Assembly (NCBI RefSeq): GCF_007680605.1
Contig: NZ_VEIO01000002.1
Span: 369,899 to 433,898, forward strand
DNA: 64,000 nt
Reading direction: 5' to 3'
Source of the DNA: Paenibacillus xylanexedens
GTDB lineage: Bacteria; Bacillota; Bacilli; Paenibacillales; Paenibacillaceae
A program made the position numbers and the translations under genes. Under the pieces are notes generated by a model that was given only the letters and a program-made list of their open reading frames with translations, was not told the DNA's origin and ran no database searches. Positions 53,834-62,539 of this stretch are shown here, in pieces (within the stretch, counting starts at the first letter, position 1; the number at the start of each line of letters is the position of its first letter).

Positions 53834-54268
53834 ATGAGTATGAACGAAAATTTGTCCGAAGAGCAGATTTTGGATCAGTTGTTTGAGGCGGCAGAACGTC
53901 TGCCAGAAGAAAATGTACGTATCCAGCGTCTGGACCTGCTACTCACCTTGCGTGGATTGACGTCTTCCAAAGTGGACCAGATTCGCGAACGCTGTACGAT
54001 TCGCAAAACGACAAAGGGTCGCACCGAGGAAAAGGTGGATACCGAAACGTTTAATGCCCTGCTGATCTCTGAGGCCACGGTGAAAATGAGCGTCCGCGGA
54101 CTGGAACTGTCCGGCTGGGGGGACAACCGTATCACGGGACGCATGAAGTTGTCAGGTGGAGAGCAGGCGGTTCGCCGTATGTTGCTGGCTGGTGAACTGG
54201 ATGCGGTTGGGGACAAAGTGCTCGAACTATCCGGCTTCGGCGTGGAGATTGAAGACCTAAAAAACTGA
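53834..54268 (+). CDS. xkdN: Tail assembly chaperone, XkdN-like (0-frame product)
   Basis: The protein has 144 residues, matching the usual length of XkdN. It has an acidic helical start (EEQILDQLFEAAERLPEENV), a middle block LLISEATVKMSVRGLELSGW and a C-terminal end VLELSGFGVEIEDLKN. It corresponds to gpG of lambda, which binds the tape measure during tail assembly. The gene ends with the slippery heptamer A AAA AAC just before TGA, and a 47-codon frame follows in -1 phase, so a longer ~197-residue product is expected. AAAAGGAG precedes the start. Confidence 0.92.
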   Translation: MSMNENLSEEQILDQLFEAAERLPEENVRIQRLDLLLTLRGLTSSKVDQIRERCTIRKTTKGRTEEKVDTETFNALLISEATVKMSVRGLELSGWGDNRITGRMKLSGGEQAVRRMLLAGELDAVGDKVLELSGFGVEIEDLKN

Positions 54269-54334
54269 TTCACTCCGGCGGGATGACCACGTTCCTATAT
54301 CACATGTGGGTGCGTCATCATCTTCGTCCCGGAG
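54259..54334 (+). other. Predicted programmed -1 ribosomal frameshift site
   Basis: A AAA AAC lies at 54259-54265 in the correct phase, immediately before TGA (54266-54268). Seven nt after the heptamer, CTCCGG (54273-54278) pairs with CCGGAG (54329-54334), with an inner perfect stem GATGAC (54282-54287) with GTCATC (54314-54319). The -1 frame is open from the heptamer to 54424. All parts of a canonical frameshift signal are present. Confidence 0.82.
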
Positions 54335-54426
54335 AGTTCTGGTCTTTGCCACGCGGGGAACGCTCGCTGTTGCTTGCGTTCTCGGAAGAAGAGATGGTAG
54401 CGCTAAGTGCTCAAATGAATCGTTAA
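54283..54426 (+). CDS. Tail assembly chaperone, -1 frame extension (gpT-like)
   Basis: A 47-codon frame from ATG 54283, reading MTTFLYHMWVRHHLRPGEFW and ending SAQMNR. No ribosome binding site precedes this ATG at a good distance. The frame is continuous in -1 phase with the upstream chaperone gene, adding 53 residues after the slip. It is therefore better read as the extension of a frameshift fusion, like T of lambda gpGT, than as a separate gene. The Trp/His/Arg-rich composition resembles the short proteins that follow XkdN-type chaperones in other phages. Confidence 0.78.
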   Translation: MTTFLYHMWVRHHLRPGEFWSLPRGERSLLLAFSEEEMVALSAQMNR

Positions 54427-54451
54427 TTGAAAAGGCCAGGAGGTGAAACAA

Positions 54452-56125
54452 ATGGCAGAAATGATTATCGGGTTATCCCAATCGAACATACAAATGAAAA
54501 CGACACTCCGTTACCTCGATCAGATTCAACGTTCTACAGATCGCTTGAACCGGGTTCGGTATCAAGGCCTGATCAAAGTAAACAATGAGTTGAGAATGAC
54601 CGGGCGCAGACTGGAGAGCATCTATAGCACCGCTGTACGTTTGAGTCGATTGCGAATCACACCGAGAATTGGATTGGATGATCAAGCTACTCCGGCGCTC
54701 AATGGTTTGATGAATAAAATGAAGAGCATTCCTTCTAATTTGTTGAATGCTACAGCAAGTGTGAAGCTCAAAGTCAGCCACCAAATCTCAGGCGTATCCG
54801 TTAATGTAAATTCGCAGCCACTGATTGATGCTTTGAATAGGAATACACTATCGATCTATATGCTTAGTAATAAACTCAATTCCCTTAATCTTGCAGCAGG
54901 AGGAAAAGAGGAGAAACCGAAAACTTTTTTGCAAAAGATGAAAGGCATGTTTGATCGGGGAAAATCAATCTCATCTGGTGTGGGGAAAGTCTTTGATGCT
55001 AGAGATAGTGGGAAGAAGTTTTGGAAAGAAATTAGAACACCCGCCACACCGGGGAATAAATTCAAAAAGGCGTTCAAGGTTACAAAACGTGGGGCAAAGT
55101 TTATGAATGACTTCTCGTCCGCAGGGTCTGATCTAATCGGTGGATTCGATGGATTGTGGGGAGATGTTAAAGGTCTCTTTGGAGGAGGTGGAAGTGGAGG
55201 TGGGGCAGGAGGCAGTAGTGGGGCTGGCATCATAAGCAAGCTTGGTGGCAATATCGTTAAAGGAGCAGGGAAATTGTTCGCACCACTCCGTATGTATAAC
55301 AATATTCAAGAACTTGCAAGCGCCCCACCTGAGGATCGTGCTCGTGCGTTAGGTTCGGTTGCTGGTAATACAGTAGGAACAGCTATTGGTACCGTGCTTG
55401 GTAGCGTGATTCCAATTCCGGTGATTGGGAACATGCTGGGCGGTTCAATAGGCGGTTGGCTTGGTGAAAAGGCAGGTGGATGGCTGGGTGACAAGGTAGG
55501 TGGATTTCTAAAAGACAACGCGGAGGACGTCTCAAAAGTAGTGAAATTTGCTTCTGAGGGAGCGAGTTACTTGGCGGAGAAAACGACAGATTTCTTCAGT
55601 GGGGTTGGAAGTTTTTTTGGTTTCGGTTCTAAAAAAGAAGAGCAAACTGCACCAGTAGCAGCGGACATAACGTCATCCTCAACACCTGCAGCACCGCAGA
55701 CGCCACCCCCTCCACCGGCAGCACCTCAAATGCCGCCAGCGTACAGACCGGCAGTTCTCTCAATCACCGGACCCGAAGCCTATATGAACAATCGATTGGG
55801 CTCACCGACGGCTGCGGGTCTTATGGGGACAAGTGTGATGCAATCCCAAGCGAAAGCTATGAATAACGCAGGTGAACCGAATGAGAAAGCTTCGCCGCTC
55901 ACCGTGCGTATTTCCGAAGAACAGATGAGCAGTCTGGCAGGTTACCTTGAGGATTTTAAAACGGAAACGACCAACCAGATTTCGGTGAATATTGCACCGG
56001 GTACGGTACAAGTTACCGTTCGGGAGAACGCAATTGATTACGACGCTGTGACTCAACAGGTGGGGCAACGGATCTCGAACGAGCTCCGCCGGGCAATGCA
56101 AAACCGCAAAACGATTATGGCCTAA
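54452..56125 (+). CDS. Short tail tape measure protein
   Basis: A 557-residue protein between the chaperone and the LysM baseplate protein, the position of XkdO. Helical N-terminal region (IQMKTTLRYLDQIQRSTDRL), Gly-rich central part with hydrophobic glycine-zipper segments (about 255-355, for example GTAIGTVLGSVIPIPVIGNM), then a Pro-rich stretch near 410-425 and a conserved C-terminal domain (SVNIAPGTVQVTVRENAIDY). PBSX XkdO is more than twice as long, so a much shorter tail is implied. ATG 54452 lies 8 nt after AGGAGG. Confidence 0.82.
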   Translation: MAEMIIGLSQSNIQMKTTLRYLDQIQRSTDRLNRVRYQGLIKVNNELRMTGRRLESIYSTAVRLSRLRITPRIGLDDQATPALNGLMNKMKSIPSNLLNATASVKLKVSHQISGVSVNVNSQPLIDALNRNTLSIYMLSNKLNSLNLAAGGKEEKPKTFLQKMKGMFDRGKSISSGVGKVFDARDSGKKFWKEIRTPATPGNKFKKAFKVTKRGAKFMNDFSSAGSDLIGGFDGLWGDVKGLFGGGGSGGGAGGSSGAGIISKLGGNIVKGAGKLFAPLRMYNNIQELASAPPEDRARALGSVAGNTVGTAIGTVLGSVIPIPVIGNMLGGSIGGWLGEKAGGWLGDKVGGFLKDNAEDVSKVVKFASEGASYLAEKTTDFFSGVGSFFGFGSKKEEQTAPVAADITSSSTPAAPQTPPPPPAAPQMPPAYRPAVLSITGPEAYMNNRLGSPTAAGLMGTSVMQSQAKAMNNAGEPNEKASPLTVRISEEQMSSLAGYLEDFKTETTNQISVNIAPGTVQVTVRENAIDYDAVTQQVGQRISNELRRAMQNRKTIMA

Positions 56126-56145
56126 GCAGAAAGGAGGCCGCAGAT

Positions 56146-56820
56146 ATGTCTGTACTTGAGGATAAAGTGGGTCCTAACAAAATGTCGTTCACGTTGAAGG
56201 ATGGCAGCACTTCGTTTCTATTCCCGGTGAACCCGGAAGAAGTCAACATTTCCAGATCCAAGGGGTACGAAACGATTAATATGCTGGAGCATGGCGAGTT
56301 TGATTTTGCGCAAGGGGAGAAGGTGAAGGAGATCACCTTCTCTTCTTTTTTTCCAAAACAATATGATCCTTCTTATTGCATGGACGAAAAGGATTTTCCT
56401 GATCCACGCGTAGCGCTGAATGTGCTGAACACGTTTCTCATCTCCAAAAAACCGATGCGTTTTATCATAGCAGGAACCGGAGTGAATGTACCGGTGTTTC
56501 TGATTTCACTCAATTCGAGTTTTCGCGGCGGGGAGACGGGAGATATATATTTCGACCTGACCCTGCGAACCTGGAGAGATTCCAAAGTGGAGAAGGTGGG
56601 TTCGGGCTCAGGCGCTGCTGGTAGCAAGTCTGGTTCACGTACCGATCTGAAAAAAAGCAGCAAGACGTACACCGTCAAAGCCGGGGATTCCCTGTCCAAA
56701 ATAGCCAAGCTTGAGCTCGGAAATAGTTCCAAATGGAACGAGATTTACAAGCTCAACTCGAAAATCATCGGCAGTGATCCAAACCGGATCAAGCCGGGGC
56801 AAAAGCTGGTGATGCCATGA
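56146..56820 (+). CDS. xkdP: Baseplate/tail protein with LysM, XkdP-like
   Basis: The protein has 224 residues. The N-terminal domain (about 1-150) shows FPVNPEEVNISRSKGYETIN and a GEKVKEITFSSFFPKQYDP strand set typical of XkdP. After a Ser/Gly linker, a LysM motif (YTVKAGDSLSKIAKLELGNS) occupies about 175-222. It connects the tail tube to the baseplate and may contact peptidoglycan. AAAGGAGG lies before the start, and the stop overlaps the next start by 4 nt (ATGA). Confidence 0.93.
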   Translation: MSVLEDKVGPNKMSFTLKDGSTSFLFPVNPEEVNISRSKGYETINMLEHGEFDFAQGEKVKEITFSSFFPKQYDPSYCMDEKDFPDPRVALNVLNTFLISKKPMRFIIAGTGVNVPVFLISLNSSFRGGETGDIYFDLTLRTWRDSKVEKVGSGSGAAGSKSGSRTDLKKSSKTYTVKAGDSLSKIAKLELGNSSKWNEIYKLNSKIIGSDPNRIKPGQKLVMP

Positions 56821-57806
56821 CCTACAAGGTCGTTGTCGATGACAAATATGATATCACCAAGCTTGTTGAGACGATTACGCTGAAGGACTCGCTCGACCAA
56901 ATCGCCTACCAAGCGAACATCCGGCTGGCCGTGTCTGCTTCTTCAGGTCTTCCTGTGATTTCACCGGGCATGGCGGTGCGGATCAGCGGGGTTCCTTTTG
57001 GCGAAAAATCAATGGTCTACCTGCTCCACCCTGCGGTCATCTGGGAAGCGGAAAGCTCGAACAGTGGCACGAAGCGTTTGTCTCTTACCGTCTACGACCG
57101 CATGATTTATCTTGAGAAATCGGAGGACGAATTCCTGTTTCCCAAGGATCAGACGGCAGTGCAACGGCTCAAAGCCTACGCCAAGGAATGGACAATTCCG
57201 CTGGCTACTCTGCCAGAGATCAAGACCAAGCTGGGGAAGGCGGTGTATCGGTCGCAGACGATTTTTTCGATGATATTTGCTGATCTGAAAGAAACAGCCA
57301 AGTCCGGCGGAGACATGTATCATCCACGGATGACGCCAGGCGGGCTACAGTTATTCAAGGTAGGTAGCAACACGAAGGTGCACGCGCTGGATCGGCTAAT
57401 CGATCTGACGCAGATGCGTACACTCGAAGGCGCAGTCACGAAAGTAAAGGTGATGGCAACGTCTGACTCCGGCGGCAGCGGTAAAGAGGTGCCTTCCAAG
57501 GTGTTGGCGATTGAGCAGAGTGATACAGAGCAACTGGGTACATTGCAAAAACTGATCGAAGACGATCAGGTAAAAACAGCGGCCGCCGCAAAAAAACTGG
57601 CGAAAAGCAAGCTGACAGGCATACAGGAGACGTTTACGATCTCGGCCCCGGATATCCATACGATTCGCGCAGGAGATGCGGTCATGCTGAAAGGTCTAAA
57701 GCTGATCGTCATGTCGGTTAGCCGGGATCTGTCAGCCGGGCCGGGCACGATGACGCTGGAGCTGGGCACGGCGGAACTGGTGAAGAGGAGGTTTTACCTT
57801 GAATAA
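56817..57806 (+). CDS. xkdQ: Baseplate hub protein, XkdQ-like
   Basis: A 329-residue hub-type protein. The start YKVVVDDKYDITKLVETITL and the middle block TLEGAVTKVKVMATSDSGGS are typical of XkdQ, which corresponds to the gpD/gp27-like hub at the end of the tube. It overlaps both neighbours (4 nt upstream, 8 nt downstream), showing tight coupling. It should form a trimeric ring below the tube. Confidence 0.92.
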   Translation: MTYKVVVDDKYDITKLVETITLKDSLDQIAYQANIRLAVSASSGLPVISPGMAVRISGVPFGEKSMVYLLHPAVIWEAESSNSGTKRLSLTVYDRMIYLEKSEDEFLFPKDQTAVQRLKAYAKEWTIPLATLPEIKTKLGKAVYRSQTIFSMIFADLKETAKSGGDMYHPRMTPGGLQLFKVGSNTKVHALDRLIDLTQMRTLEGAVTKVKVMATSDSGGSGKEVPSKVLAIEQSDTEQLGTLQKLIEDDQVKTAAAAKKLAKSKLTGIQETFTISAPDIHTIRAGDAVMLKGLKLIVMSVSRDLSAGPGTMTLELGTAELVKRRFYLE

Positions 57807-58209
57807 AGAAAATCCGTACGGGCAGTTTGCCGATGTGATACGGGGTGCGATGAGCACACATTCCCGTCAGGCGGTGAGCGGTCTGGGCGCGGTGCTTGGT
57901 ACGATCACGGCGTCCGGTGTGAAGCTGGACGATTTCAAGCACGAAGTGCAGGATTATCTCGTGGCCGAGTTACCGGGCACGCTAGGGTTGCCGGAGCGCG
58001 AGCAGGCCGGCGCGATTTCCGGGATATCTGACGTGGCGAGCGGCGGTACGACGGGCACGGGAAGGTTTCTTTTGCAAAAAGAGGAAGTGGAAGAAGCAGT
58101 CTGGTCTTTGGGCAAAGGGTTGAAAGCCGGGGATCGCGTGCTGGCGATGCGGGTGAATGGCGGGAACGATATTGTGGTGCTGTGTAAGGTGGTGAGTGTG
58201 AATGCCTAG
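57799..58209 (+). CDS. xkdR: DUF2577 tail protein, XkdR-like
   Basis: The protein has 136 residues. The start NKENPYGQFADVIRGAM, the central VLGTITASGVKLDDFKHEVQ and the C-terminal GDRVLAMRVNGGNDIVVLCK identify the DUF2577 (XkdR) family, which folds into an OB-type domain close to the baseplate spike. Start is TTG 57799, 7 nt after GGAGG. It overlaps XkdQ and XkdS by 8 nt each. Confidence 0.92.
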   Translation: MNKENPYGQFADVIRGAMSTHSRQAVSGLGAVLGTITASGVKLDDFKHEVQDYLVAELPGTLGLPEREQAGAISGISDVASGGTTGTGRFLLQKEEVEEAVWSLGKGLKAGDRVLAMRVNGGNDIVVLCKVVSVNA

Positions 58210-58657
58210 TTTGTTTCCGGAAACGCGTATGGTCTGGGGAGATGAAGAGGATCTATCCGGAACGGCCTTGGAAGAGATACGTTTTGGACGGAGCTGGCGC
58301 TATGACTATGATGCTGGTGATTTTGTGCTGAATCCCAGTGGCAAGGTGGCTACGGCAGACGCGCATGAAGCGTGGGTGCAATGGTGTATCAAAGCGGTGA
58401 AAACCCCGCGGTACAGACATGTGATCTACTCTCGGGACTACGGTTCGGAGCTGGAGGATCTGGTCGGTCAGGGGGATAGCCGCGGTGTGATGGAAAGTGA
58501 GATTGCCCGGATGGTGACGGAAACGCTGCTCGCTGATCCGCGTACGGATGCGGTGGACCAGTTTACGTTTGATTGGGAACGGGAGCAGTGCGGGTTCACG
58601 TGCCGGGTGATGAGTGTGCAGGATGAGATGTTTATTCTGGAAAGTGAGGTGATCTGA
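58202..58657 (+). CDS. xkdS: DUF2634 baseplate wedge protein, XkdS-like
   Basis: A 151-residue protein of the gp25-like/DUF2634 family. Evidence is FGRSWRYDYDAGDF near the start and VIYSRDYGSELEDLVGQGDS in the middle, the latter matching the gp25/lysozyme-like wedge fold. It joins the baseplate wedge to the sheath. It is tightly packed between XkdR and XkdT. Confidence 0.93.
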   Translation: MPSLFPETRMVWGDEEDLSGTALEEIRFGRSWRYDYDAGDFVLNPSGKVATADAHEAWVQWCIKAVKTPRYRHVIYSRDYGSELEDLVGQGDSRGVMESEIARMVTETLLADPRTDAVDQFTFDWEREQCGFTCRVMSVQDEMFILESEVI

Positions 58658-58661
58658 CGGG

Positions 58662-59801
58662 ATGGCTGAGATTCCGCGTTATTTGGAGAACCAGACGGAG
58701 GAAGAGATTATGCAGCGTATGCTGGATCGTCTGCCCGCGGATCTGGACAAGTCGGAAGGTTCGTTTTTGTGGGATGCGGAGGCTCCGGTAGCCTTTATGC
58801 TGTCCGAGGCGGCGCTTTGGGCGCAGGAGCTGCTGCGGCGCGGATTTGCCAGTACGGCGGCGAGCAGTGATCCGGATTTTCGTTCGGAGGAGCTGGATTT
58901 GCGGGCGGGGGAACATGGCATTACGCGCCGGGCGGCGGTGGCGGCACAGGGCACCGTGAAATTCGCGGGTGAGCCGGGGAAAATCGTGCCAGCAGGTACG
59001 GTTGTAGCTACGCTCGCAGATGAGGTGTCCGGTGAAGCGTCGCTGGAATATGAAACGGTGGGCGCTGTGGAACTGGATGAAGATGGTGTGGGGAGTGTAG
59101 GGGTACGTGCGCTCGTGGCTGGAAAAGAGAGCAATGTACCCGCAGGCACGTTAACCGTGCTGTCTACACCGGTAAGCGGCGTTACGTCTGTGGTGAACAC
59201 GGACGTCATCAAGGGCGGTGCGGACATCGAGGCAGATACCGCGCTGCTGGAGCGCTTTTATGCCAAAGTCCGCAATCAGGGAACCAGCGGGAACAAGGCA
59301 CAGTATGTGCAGTGGGCCAGTGAAGTACCGGGCGTCGGGGCAACGCGTGTAATCCCGCTGTGGCAGGGGCCGGGTACAGTTGGACTGTATCTGCTCGATA
59401 CGGACAAACGTGCGGCGGGCACCGATCTGGTGGCCGCAGTGCAAAAGTACGTTGACCCCACGCAAGATGGACAGGGTGAGGGCGTTGCCCCGGCTGGACC
59501 TGTTGTGACGGTGATGCCGGCAGAGGAAGTGCCGATGAACATTCAGGTGAAGCTGACTTTGGCAAGTGATGCCACGTTGGCGGATGTCCGGGCATTAATC
59601 GAACGCGGCGTGACCGCGTATTTGAAGCAGCTTGCTTTTGCCGATCCCCTCGTACGTTACACTCGCATTGCCGCAATCCTGCTGGACATCCCGCCGATTA
59701 TCGACTATTCGGAGCTTACCGTGAACGGTGCAAGCGACCAGAATATCGAGATGACCGCCAGCCAAGTGGCTGTGCTGGGGACGGTGGATGTGCATGAGTA
59801 G
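58662..59801 (+). CDS. xkdT: Baseplate J-like protein, XkdT-like
   Basis: The protein has 379 residues and belongs to the baseplate J family. The N-terminus DKSEGSFLWDAEAPVAFMLS, the central LRAGEHGITRRAAVAAQGTV and the Baseplate_J-type NQGTSGNKAQYVQWASEVPG block are clear. It forms the outer wedge ring and triggers sheath contraction. It starts 4 nt after XkdS. A short gap of about 100 nt with only a doubtful small frame follows. Confidence 0.94.
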   Translation: MAEIPRYLENQTEEEIMQRMLDRLPADLDKSEGSFLWDAEAPVAFMLSEAALWAQELLRRGFASTAASSDPDFRSEELDLRAGEHGITRRAAVAAQGTVKFAGEPGKIVPAGTVVATLADEVSGEASLEYETVGAVELDEDGVGSVGVRALVAGKESNVPAGTLTVLSTPVSGVTSVVNTDVIKGGADIEADTALLERFYAKVRNQGTSGNKAQYVQWASEVPGVGATRVIPLWQGPGTVGLYLLDTDKRAAGTDLVAAVQKYVDPTQDGQGEGVAPAGPVVTVMPAEEVPMNIQVKLTLASDATLADVRALIERGVTAYLKQLAFADPLVRYTRIAAILLDIPPIIDYSELTVNGASDQNIEMTASQVAVLGTVDVHE

Positions 59802-59902
59802 TGTGGGGGTAGAGGTAAAGGATGCGATTCAGAAAGTGAATGGGGAAGAACAGCCGTGTGAGTGGCTTCCCACAGATGTGAAAAGAAAGGAGGACACAGG
59901 AC

Positions 59903-60493
59903 ATGAGTGCTCCTTCTGTTGTACATGCTGGAATGACGAGTGAGAAAGGGCAGGAGCTCTTCTCGTATTTGCCTCAGTATTATGAAACTTCGCGTGTGAT
60001 GCAGGCCGATATGCAGGCCAAAGGTGCGGAGATGGATCTTCTGTATCAGGCTCTGGACGAGACCTTGGAGCAGTTTTTTGTCCGTACGGCAACATGGGGG
60101 CTGGACTTCTGGGAGCAGGAGCTTGGCATTGAGACGGATCGTCTCAAACCTGTGGAGCAGCGGCGTGCTGTGTTGGAGTCGAAACTGCGCGGAGCAGGTA
60201 AGTTTTCGGGCAGGCAGGTTAGCAATGTGGCCGAAGCCTATGCTGGTGGCAAGGTGGACGTTACATTCCAGCCGGAAGCATGGAGTTTTACGGTGAGTTT
60301 TGTGGATACGATGGGCATCCCGCCCAATATCGATGATCTGAAACGCGCCATTGATGAACTGAAACCGGCCCACATGGCCGTGGAATACAAATACCGTTAT
60401 CTGGTCTGGGACGATCTGGACAAGAAGCAGAAAACTTGGGATGAACTTGATGCCGCGTCCCTGACGTGGAATGAACTGGAGGTGTGGGCGTAA
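59903..60493 (+). CDS. xkdU: DUF2313 baseplate protein, XkdU-like
   Basis: A 196-residue protein of the YmfQ/DUF2313 group: SYLPQYYETSRVMQADMQAK at the start, TWGLDFWEQELGIETDRLKP, and RGAGKFSGRQVSNVAEAYAGG. It resembles gpI of P2 and links wedge to tail fibre. AAAGGAGG lies before the start, and the stop overlaps the fibre ATG (TAATG). Confidence 0.93.
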   Translation: MSAPSVVHAGMTSEKGQELFSYLPQYYETSRVMQADMQAKGAEMDLLYQALDETLEQFFVRTATWGLDFWEQELGIETDRLKPVEQRRAVLESKLRGAGKFSGRQVSNVAEAYAGGKVDVTFQPEAWSFTVSFVDTMGIPPNIDDLKRAIDELKPAHMAVEYKYRYLVWDDLDKKQKTWDELDAASLTWNELEVWA

Positions 60494-61986
60494 TGCCACA
60501 GGAAACCGATCGATTGCAGCTACCCCTCCCCTTGGGGAACGAGACAGTAACGAGGGAGAGTATTAATGGAATTTTTGAAAAGATTGACGCAGGCGTTGCC
60601 ACGCAAGCCGATCTGGATGCACTTCGTGAAACAGTGAGCAAGATGGATATTCCTGATGCGTCCTTGACGCAAAAAGGGAAGGTGCAGTTATCGAACAAGA
60701 CGGATGGCACCTCCGAGTTGGTAGCGGCGACGGAGAAGGCGGTTAGGGATGCGAGTCGAGCTACTGTTAATGCGGCAGCTACAGACGCCACTTCAAAAGC
60801 AAATGCAGCTGAGCTTAATACGAAAAACTATGCAGATGCGAATTTTTGCAAACCATCAGAAGTAATGAGCTCCAATCTAATTAAAAATTCATCAGGAATG
60901 TTGAATCTTGACTACTGGAAGAATTCGGGCCAGGCCACTTTTCTAAGATTCCAGAATCAAACCGTAGGAGCATTTTTTGCAGTTAATTCATCTGTTTCCC
61001 CTACTAATTATGGCGTACTTGATAATGAGCCCGTGGGAGTTTCGCCAGGAGGTAGGTATCTGTTACAAGCAGTATTCCATACTCGTGAAACTTATTATAA
61101 TTCTGCCGTATTGATTGAGGTGAAGAACGCTTCAGACAATGTGACAATTAACAGTTTAGTAGCTGACAATCAAAAATGGTGGCATAGGAAAGCGCAAGTT
61201 ATTACTATTCCAACGGGTGTAACAGCTATATACCTAAGATTAGTTGTTAATAATGTCCCAGTCGGTACGCATGGATTTGCTCGGATTAAACTCAGTGAAG
61301 TAATGGACGATGCTGGTAAGGACATGCCTTACTCTGTGGAAATGGATACTCGTGCATTGTATGAGGGAATTGACTCGGTAAAGCAATCTGGCGTTGATGC
61401 GAAGCAGGGCATTGTAAATGCCATCAACGCCAAGGGAGTCAATGCTTCGATTAGTGATACGTGGGTAACGCTTACAACTAAGTTAGGTCAGATACAGCAA
61501 GGTCATTATAGACGACTGTTGCCGAATATAAATTATAGAGCCGAACATGGGAGAAATGATAATAAGCCACCGGTAACCTATATAGACATTGCTGATTTCC
61601 CAGCTGGTACAAAGGTAATACAATTGACGAGGAATTACACAGATTTCGGTTCACCAGGCATCCAAGTGAGTCATGGCTCAGGAGCGACAGCCTATGATAA
61701 ACCATTAATAGTGCTTGAAGATCAATGGGGGTTAGAATGGATTATTAACTACCAGGTTAATGGAAGCAATGCTACTAGATTCGATTCATTTTCTGCACTC
61801 AATATTGATTTAGTGGCAAATGTAGCTTTAGTAACACTTTCTACGACTGAAAATCTTTCTCTCAACCTAAGACCAGGTTTCGACGTAACCGGACCATTAA
61901 AGCTAAGATTTAAGCTTATAAAAATAGACGGGTTTTTAACTTTCACAGCAATTTTCAACAACGGATCCAGTATTATATCTATTTAA
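60493..61986 (+). CDS. Tail fibre, receptor-binding protein
   Basis: A 497-residue fibre. Residues about 1-110 have the conserved phage-fibre part: LDALRETVSKM, then SLTQKGKVQLSNKTDGTSEL and a TEKAVRDASRATVNAAA repeat-like stretch. The rest, except an INAKGVNASISDTWVTLTTK block around 310-340 known from other fibres, has no family match I recognise and is clearly more AT-rich, as expected for an exchanged receptor-binding region. It would decide target range. No chaperone gene follows directly. GGAGG lies 10 nt before ATG 60493. Confidence 0.85.
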   Translation: MPQETDRLQLPLPLGNETVTRESINGIFEKIDAGVATQADLDALRETVSKMDIPDASLTQKGKVQLSNKTDGTSELVAATEKAVRDASRATVNAAATDATSKANAAELNTKNYADANFCKPSEVMSSNLIKNSSGMLNLDYWKNSGQATFLRFQNQTVGAFFAVNSSVSPTNYGVLDNEPVGVSPGGRYLLQAVFHTRETYYNSAVLIEVKNASDNVTINSLVADNQKWWHRKAQVITIPTGVTAIYLRLVVNNVPVGTHGFARIKLSEVMDDAGKDMPYSVEMDTRALYEGIDSVKQSGVDAKQGIVNAINAKGVNASISDTWVTLTTKLGQIQQGHYRRLLPNINYRAEHGRNDNKPPVTYIDIADFPAGTKVIQLTRNYTDFGSPGIQVSHGSGATAYDKPLIVLEDQWGLEWIINYQVNGSNATRFDSFSALNIDLVANVALVTLSTTENLSLNLRPGFDVTGPLKLRFKLIKIDGFLTFTAIFNNGSSIISI

Positions 61987-62089
61987 AAATGTCTGATTTG
62001 AGTAAATAAATCATATGTAATTTAATAGAATGAAAAATCCTTTTACACTGTACTCGTATTAATAATTATCAATATAAAGGAGGTGAACC

Positions 62090-62509
62090 ATGACCACAAC
62101 CCAACTTACCAACGCCATAGTAACATCACTATCACATCACCTTCCCAACATCCCTATCCATCCAGCTATCGGAGCCGATAACCCAGACACTCAAAGTTTA
62201 ACTTACCGCTTACTGGCTGCCAAACTCACTCGTGAGCGTAGTGATCGATTCGTGCAATCTCACATCTACGAGATTCGGTGGCTGGATGGGAGTAACATTC
62301 CGGAAGACTTGCCAGACAAGCTCTTTGAAGCACTGGAGACGATTGAAGTGGAAGGTACGCCCTATCGAGCAACGGAGCTGCGATGGAAGGCTTGGGGAGA
62401 GACACCCAAACTGTGGGTGTATTACACGATGCGAACCACCAAAGTGTCGGAGTCCTCCGGTCCAATGAAGCAGCTGGAACAACGACCAACTGCTTTGAAA
62501 TCATCATAG
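62090..62509 (+). CDS. Tail terminator-like protein of the second tail set, XkdJ/DUF6838-like
   Basis: A 139-residue protein with TTTQLTNAIVTSLSHHLPNI at the start, SHIYEIRWLDGSNIPEDLPD in the middle and KLWVYYTMRTTKVSES at the end, which matches single-domain tail terminator proteins. AAAGGAGG lies 7 nt before the ATG. It begins a second tail set in the same order as 50299-51607: terminator, small protein, sheath. Confidence 0.75.
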   Translation: MTTTQLTNAIVTSLSHHLPNIPIHPAIGADNPDTQSLTYRLLAAKLTRERSDRFVQSHIYEIRWLDGSNIPEDLPDKLFEALETIEVEGTPYRATELRWKAWGETPKLWVYYTMRTTKVSESSGPMKQLEQRPTALKSS

Positions 62510-62539
62510 CAGGATGAACTTATTTTAGGGGGACTTATT

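Noticed and set aside
59794..59943. A 49-codon plus-strand frame between XkdT and XkdU
   Set aside because: It has only a loose ribosome site, its Cys-rich end comes from overlap with the XkdU start region, and nothing similar is typical at this position.
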